From UBA1422 sp041752735 (GTDB taxonomy: Bacteria; Bacillota; Clostridia; Peptostreptococcales; Anaerovoracaceae): a stretch of DNA of 16,244 bases. Shown here piece after piece: positions 12,546 to 16,244 of the stretch (its first letter is position 1; each line of letters begins with the position of its first letter). The stretch is taken from NCBI GenBank assembly GCA_041752735.1, contig JBGSVW010000032.1, positions 1-16,244 on the forward strand. Reading direction: 5' to 3'. Position numbers and translations under genes: made by a program. The notes beneath the pieces were generated by a model. It had not been told where the DNA came from and did no database searches. It worked only from the letters and a program-made list of their open reading frames with translations.

Positions 12546-13097
12546 ATGAACAAAGTAGTATTCGGTTTGAAGAATGCACACTATGCCGCCATCACAAACG
12601 AAGAGACCCCAACCTTTGGGGTTCCGGTTGCTTTCCCTGGCGCTGTGGCCTTGGGCCTAACACCAAAAGGCGAAACCACCCCGTTTTATGCGGATGACGG
12701 ACTTTACTATTCTTCAGACAAAAACAACGGCTACGATGGCGAACTAGAGGCTGCGGATATTCCACAGTCTTTTTTAATTAACCATCTTGGCTTTGCTCTT
12801 GATGACCAGAACAATGTAGTTGAGAGAGACGACGACACTCCCGCGCCCTTCGTTTTGCTGTTTGAAATTGACGGCGACGAACACGCGAGAAAAGTTGCCC
12901 TTTTCAAGTGCCTGGCATCAAGGCCGGAAATCGGAGCGGAAACCAAAAAGGAAACCGCCGAACCCAAAACAACCAAATTGAAGTTTATCGCTTCACCGCT
13001 GAAGAACGTTGTCAAGCTGAATAGCACACCGACATCGCTCAATTCAGCAACATGGTACACAGCAGTACCATTCCCAGACCCAGTCCCATCAGCTTAA
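12546..13097 (+). CDS. Major tail (tube) protein, phi13 type
   Basis: 183 residues. NKVVFGLKNAHYAAITNEETPTFGVPVAFPGAVALGLTPKGETTPFYADDGLYYSSDKNNGYDGELEAADIPQSFLINHLGF is the standard opening of phi13-family tail tube proteins. FVLLFEIDGDEHARKVALFKCLASRPEIGAET (about residues 103-135) is the conserved central hairpin region, and ETKKETAEPKTTKLKFIASP is the usual following part. AGGAG precedes ATG 12546. The C-terminal tail after the fold is short (YTAVPFPDPVPSA), so no extra Ig-like domain is present. It forms the tube whose length is set by the tape measure protein encoded at 13636. Confidence 0.92.
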   Translation: MNKVVFGLKNAHYAAITNEETPTFGVPVAFPGAVALGLTPKGETTPFYADDGLYYSSDKNNGYDGELEAADIPQSFLINHLGFALDDQNNVVERDDDTPAPFVLLFEIDGDEHARKVALFKCLASRPEIGAETKKETAEPKTTKLKFIASPLKNVVKLNSTPTSLNSATWYTAVPFPDPVPSA

Positions 13098-13113
13098 TTT
13101 AGGAGGAGATTTG

Positions 13114-13464
13114 ATGAATAGTAAAACTATTACAATCTCTGGAATTGAAGTAACGTTTACGGCTTCGGCGGCAACGCCGAGGCTGTATCGTACTCGTTTC
13201 AAGAGAGACTTACTACAAGACCTCGCAAAAATCGAAAAAGAATATCATTCCAAAAAAGGAGAAGTTCCCTCGATGGAGACTTTTGAAAATATAGCGTTTA
13301 TCATGGCCGGTGGCCTTGCTAGACCAGTTGAAGATTGGCTTGCACAGTTTGATGGCGTAACCGATTTATACGCATCGCTCCCCGTTGTTTTTGAGCTCTG
13401 GGGATATAACATGCATACATTAGCAGAACCAAGAAAAAACGAAGAACCGTTGACCGAGATTTAA
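13114..13464 (+). CDS. Tail assembly chaperone, short form (gpG-like)
   Basis: 116 residues from ATG 13114 (AGGAGGAG upstream; a TTG at 13111 is ignored). It begins MNSKTITISGIEVTFTASAATPRLYRTRFKRDLLQDLAKIEKEY, followed by FENIAFIMAG and EDWLAQFDGVTDLYASLPVVFELWGYNMHTLAEPRKNEEPL. This is a usual N-terminal chaperone domain which coats the tape measure protein before tube assembly. The stop TAA (13462-13464) is used by the un-shifted product. The end of the gene carries the frameshift site A AAA AAC, which makes the longer GT form. Position between tail tube and tape measure is diagnostic. Confidence 0.88.
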   Translation: MNSKTITISGIEVTFTASAATPRLYRTRFKRDLLQDLAKIEKEYHSKKGEVPSMETFENIAFIMAGGLARPVEDWLAQFDGVTDLYASLPVVFELWGYNMHTLAEPRKNEEPLTEI

Positions 13465-13631
13465 CCACGGCTCTTTTTTTACTCCGTTGTACACAACTCG
13501 GTATATCCATGGCTGACCTTGATTCTTTAACAATAGGTATGGTCCTGGATATGTTTATGGAAAAGGAACTTGACGAAGAAGAGGTCAAGTACAAAACGGA
13601 GCAGACTGATATAGATGAATTTTTGAGGTAA
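13114..13631 (+). CDS. Tail assembly chaperone, frameshifted long form (gpGT-like)
   Basis: Reading A AAA AAC (13434-13440) in the zero frame and slipping one base back puts the ribosome in the -1 frame at CGA (13440). This gives about 172 residues: the short form up to RKN, then RRTVDRDLTTALFLLRCTQLGISMADLDSLTIGMVLDMFMEKELDEEE..., ending FLR at TAA 13629-13631. The RCxQLGISxxDLxxLTIGMVxDM part is the standard T domain of Bacillota siphophages, which never has its own start codon, so it escapes ordinary ORF search. The heptamer matches the classic X-XXY-YYZ type. No strong stimulatory hairpin is evident just downstream. Fusion proteins made this way in lambda and relatives are needed at a set ratio to the short form. 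Confidence 0.82.
13434..13440 (+). promoter_or_regulatory. Programmed -1 ribosomal frameshift heptamer
   Basis: A AAA AAC in the chaperone frame (AGA AAA AAC) allows both tRNAs to re-pair as AAA AAA. It lies 22 bases before the zero-frame stop, and the -1 frame beyond it is open for 63 codons with clear T-domain sequence. A seven-T run at 13474-13480 lies after the zero-frame stop and cannot be the site. Confidence 0.8.
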
Positions 13632-13635
13632 GGAA

Positions 13636-15540
13636 ATGGCAAAGGACCGATTTCAGGGCATTAATTTAGTAATAGGTGGCGAGACCAAAGCACTTGATAG
13701 CGCACTTGGAGAAATCAACACTAAGGCGAAGTCTATTCAGTCAGAGCTAAAGGGCGTTGAATCGCTGCTTAAAATGGATCCAGGGAACACGACCCTTATT
13801 GCCCAAAAACAAGAACTGCTTTCACAGGCAGTATCAGAATCTAAAGAAAAACTGGAAGCACTAAAGAGGGCTCAACAGGATGTGACCGCAGCTTTCAAAA
13901 AAGGCGAAATTGGGGCGGAACAATACAGAGACTTTCAACGCGAAGTTATCGTCACAGAACAAAAATTAAAATCGCTTGAAGCACAGCAGAAAGATGTTAA
14001 CACCGCCGTCGGTAAAATGGACGTTAAGAGCGTTGGCAAAGGCTTAGCCACGGGGGTTGCCGCAATTGGTACCGCTGCCATTGGTGCCGGCGCTGGGCTT
14101 GGTGTTTTCGTCGGGCAAACAGCAGAAGTTGGCGGAAGAATAAATGATCTATCACAAACGCTTGGCATTTCTGCGGAAGGGTTCCAGGAGTGGGATTATG
14201 TTTTAGGGCAAGCGGGTTTATCGGCCGATGATTTGAAAGCCGGCATGAAGAAAATATCAATTGCCATGACAGATGCAGATTCTGCGGGCGGGCAAGCACT
14301 TAGAAATTTAGTTGGAGATATACAGGGTCTGTCACAAGAAGAAGTATTTGACAAGACCGTAACGGCGTTCCAAGGCATGGCGGATGGCGCGGAAAAAAAC
14401 GCATTGGCCGTTGAAATTTTTGGGAAGTCTGGTCAAAATTTACTACCAGTCTTAAATGATTCAGCAGCGGGAACTGAAGCGCTCCGAAAGAAAGCTGAAG
14501 AACTCGGAATGGTCATGAGTGATAAAGCCGTCAAGGCCACTGATGATTTTGGCGATTCGCTCGACACGTTGACCGGTTCCGCAACAGGGCTAAGAAATAA
14601 CCTAGTCGGAGAACTTCTTCCTGGCATTACTCCGGTAATCGACCAAATGACTGATTTCATTGGCGACATGTCATCCCAGATTGCAGAGTCCGGCGGAGAT
14701 TGGGGCAAGATTGCCGATATCATGGGTCAGGGTATGGCTGATATGCTGACCTCATTGATTCAAAAACTTCCACAGATGATTGAATTTGGCATGACACTGT
14801 TGATGTCATTGGTTCAAGGAATCATTCAGAATTTGCCACTGATATTACAAGCTGCGATTCAATGTATATTAGCCATAACACTTGGGTTGGCACAGGCCAT
14901 GCCGGAATTGATACCGGCGATTATAGACGCTGTGCTCCTAATGGTTGACGTTCTTTTGGCCAACATGCCATTGCTCGTAAGGGCGGCTGGAGAGTTGGTT
15001 ATTGGAATTACTATTGGGCTAATCAAGGCGATTCCAAAACTATTATCCGCGGTACCCAAATTGGTTGGTTCGCTTGCTGATTCATTCAGCGGGATGGGCT
15101 CATCGATGCTGGATGTGGGAATCAACTTAGTACAAGGAATTTGGAATGGAATTAAAGACACGACAAAATGGATCCTCGACAAAATCAAAGGTTTTGGGAA
15201 ATCAATCCTAACCGGCATCAAAGATTTCTTTGGCATACATTCTCCGTCCAAGGTCTTCAAAGATGATGTTGGTTTTAGACTTGGCGAAGGTATGGCGCTT
15301 GGGATTGAGGGCTCGCTTGGATTAGTCAAAAAGGCAATGGGTAAAATGAATGCCACTGCAAGCCAAACAATAGTTGCTGGCGATGTGATGGTTAATGCAC
15401 AGTCCGATGGCGCTATTTTAGGCGCAATCAATAGATTGGCTGCCAATTCCCAACACAGCATTGTCCTCAATTCGGGGCAACTCGTAGGGGCGACAGTAGG
15501 CGACTATAACATAGCGCTCGGAAAAATTAATGGGAGATAA
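13636..15540 (+). CDS. Tail tape measure protein
   Basis: 634 residues. The N-terminus (MAKDRFQGINLVIGGETKALDSALGEINTKAKSIQSELKGVESLLKMDPGN, then long Lys/Glu/Gln-rich heptads to about residue 125) is a coiled coil. A Gly/Ala hydrophobic segment (about 135-160) is followed by GGRINDLSQTLGISAEGFQEWDYVLGQAGLSADDLK and SAAGTEALRKKAEELGM, typical tape-measure repeats. A strongly hydrophobic region (about 365-470) contains several possible membrane-spanning helices used in DNA entry. The end has FFGIHSPSKVFKDDVGFRLGEGMALGI, a frequent closing motif. AGG GAAGG-like RBS (GAGGTAAGG) precedes ATG 13636. The length suggests a rather short tail, near 95 nm by the rule of about 0.15 nm per residue. There is no peptidase or lysozyme domain visible. 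Confidence 0.92.
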   Translation: MAKDRFQGINLVIGGETKALDSALGEINTKAKSIQSELKGVESLLKMDPGNTTLIAQKQELLSQAVSESKEKLEALKRAQQDVTAAFKKGEIGAEQYRDFQREVIVTEQKLKSLEAQQKDVNTAVGKMDVKSVGKGLATGVAAIGTAAIGAGAGLGVFVGQTAEVGGRINDLSQTLGISAEGFQEWDYVLGQAGLSADDLKAGMKKISIAMTDADSAGGQALRNLVGDIQGLSQEEVFDKTVTAFQGMADGAEKNALAVEIFGKSGQNLLPVLNDSAAGTEALRKKAEELGMVMSDKAVKATDDFGDSLDTLTGSATGLRNNLVGELLPGITPVIDQMTDFIGDMSSQIAESGGDWGKIADIMGQGMADMLTSLIQKLPQMIEFGMTLLMSLVQGIIQNLPLILQAAIQCILAITLGLAQAMPELIPAIIDAVLLMVDVLLANMPLLVRAAGELVIGITIGLIKAIPKLLSAVPKLVGSLADSFSGMGSSMLDVGINLVQGIWNGIKDTTKWILDKIKGFGKSILTGIKDFFGIHSPSKVFKDDVGFRLGEGMALGIEGSLGLVKKAMGKMNATASQTIVAGDVMVNAQSDGAILGAINRLAANSQHSIVLNSGQLVGATVGDYNIALGKINGR

Positions 15541-15543
15541 CTA

Positions 15544-16167
15544 ATGGTTACAATAAACGATGTAAACGTAGAAACGTGGGGGCTGATATTGGTTTCGACT
15601 GATATCGAAAAGCCAACACCAAAGACCTACTTTGTAGACCTCCCACTTAGCGATGGGTCTTTGGATCTGTCTGAGGCTTCCGGAGAAATTAAATACGCAA
15701 GACGCAATGTGACGATGAAATTCAAGACTTTAAGCACAGCCACACTGGAAACGGTTCTGACTACTGTTGCCAATGCTATCCATGGCCAGAAGGTAAGAAT
15801 CAAACTTGACAAGGATCCCGGATATTATTATTACGGGCGAGCCGTGGTTGAGTATCTGAAAAATGGCATCATTGGTGATGTAACCATTTCGGCGCTTTGC
15901 GATGCGTATAAATACAAAAACGCTATAACTACTCAGGAGGAGGTGATCTCTTCATCTAAGACTGTGGTTATTACGAATGACAGAAAAAAAGCCTTCCCAA
16001 AAATCACCACAACCGCAGCCTTCTCAATCGTTAAGGATGGCGTGACCTATTCTTATGGAACCGTAAGCGCCATGCAGACAATCATCCCGCTTCTAGAAGG
16101 GAGCAACACGCTAGAGATAACCGGGACCGGGACAATTACATTTGAATGGCAGGAAGGGGCACTATAA
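15544..16167 (+). CDS. Distal tail protein (Dit)
   Basis: 207 residues. The opening VTINDVNVETWGLILVSTDIEKPTPKTYFVDLPLSDGSLDLSEASGEIKYARRNVTMKFK and GQKVRIKLDKDPGYYYYGRAVVEYLKNGIIGDVTISALCDAYKY follow the Dit N-terminal ring-domain pattern (DGSLDLSE, YY-x-GR-x-x-V, DAYKYK). The second half (about 135-207) is the beta-rich galectin-like domain, here without an inserted carbohydrate-binding module. GGGAGATAA precedes ATG 15544. Dit forms the hub that joins tail tube and tail-tip proteins. The final stop overlaps the next gene by one base (TAATG). Confidence 0.85.
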   Translation: MVTINDVNVETWGLILVSTDIEKPTPKTYFVDLPLSDGSLDLSEASGEIKYARRNVTMKFKTLSTATLETVLTTVANAIHGQKVRIKLDKDPGYYYYGRAVVEYLKNGIIGDVTISALCDAYKYKNAITTQEEVISSSKTVVITNDRKKAFPKITTTAAFSIVKDGVTYSYGTVSAMQTIIPLLEGSNTLEITGTGTITFEWQEGAL

Positions 16168-16244
16168 TGTATCAGATATTATGTGATAGCTATTTGCTTC
16201 ACAGCGACATCGATGAATATATGCTCAAAGATGTTAAGCTGAGC
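16167..16244 (+). CDS. Tail-tip/tail endopeptidase protein, N-terminal end only
   Basis: ATG 16167 shares one base with the Dit stop, and the frame runs open to the window end (26 codons): MYQILCDSYLLHSDIDEYML, then KDVKLS. This is the usual opening of prophage tail endopeptidase or Tal proteins (MYQIxCDxxLLHxxxxEY-x-L-x-D), and position after Dit agrees. Only the N-terminal hub part is visible, so any catalytic domain downstream is unknown. Confidence 0.7.
   Translation, partial: MYQILCDSYLLHSDIDEYMLKDVKLS

Noticed and set aside
13474..13480. Seven-T run as the frameshift site or a terminator
   Set aside because: It lies after the zero-frame stop, so ribosomes in the short frame never reach it, and no stable hairpin precedes it; it is inside the coding T half.
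14859..15470. 203-residue reverse-strand ORF in the tape measure gene
   Set aside because: It is antisense to the hydrophobic tape-measure region; Ser/Pro/Ile-rich composition is that expected of a complementary shadow frame, and no family pattern is seen.

Overview
This window is a contiguous piece of a tailed, long-non-contractile-tail (siphovirus-type) phage or prophage, and every supported gene is on the + strand. The host is most likely a low-to-mid GC Gram-positive of the Clostridia/Bacillota. The reasons are strong AGGAGG-type ribosome binding sites, the use of TTG and GTG starts, and a gene set typical of Bacillota phages: DUF927 helicase, RinA/ArpU-like late activator, HNH-P27 TerS-TerL, HK97-type portal/ClpP protease/capsid, and a phi13-type major tail protein. 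No integrase, repressor, lysis gene, tRNA or CRISPR array is visible, so lifestyle cannot be decided from this window.

Layout. (1) 1-1954: end of an upstream gene, then a DUF927 ATPase/helicase of the replication module. (2) 1955-2339: a gene-free region holding eleven copies of a GGTTAYACA-like 9-mer around an AT-rich core, a candidate phage replication origin or regulatory array. (3) 2340-3991: a run of tiny early/middle genes (DUF3850/ASCH-like protein, several orphan small proteins, two of them Cys-rich), ending in a RinA/ArpU-like late activator. (4) 3992-4134: a candidate activator-dependent late promoter, a short leader with a 16S-3'-end-like CCTCC segment, and an intrinsic terminator. 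(5) 4135-5825: two glycosyltransferase genes (GT2, then GT4). The GT4 gene is fused in frame to a small phage domain that carries its own internal Shine-Dalgarno site and ATG. (6) 5822-8246: packaging module (HNH nuclease, candidate cos region, TerS, TerL). (7) 8255-11208: portal, ClpP-like prohead protease, major capsid protein. (8) 11228-12534: head-tail connector, head closure, gp10-like protein and tail terminator-like protein. (9) 12546-16244: major tail protein, tail chaperone with an A AAA AAC programmed -1 frameshift making a GT-type fusion, tape measure, distal tail protein, and the first 26 codons of the tail-tip protein.

How it fits together: the late activator is made last in the early/middle block and lies directly upstream of a promoter with a good -10 box but no -35 box. 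From there transcription would cross a leader terminator and continue through the glycosyltransferases into packaging, head and tail genes. Stop/start overlaps (ATGA, GTGA, TAATG) couple most of these genes in translation. The position of the glycosyltransferases inside this late transcription unit suggests they act on the virion or its DNA, or on the host surface late in infection. That is inference. The most interesting points are the internally initiated GT4 fusion, the 9-mer iteron array, the leader RNA, and the frameshifted tail chaperone.
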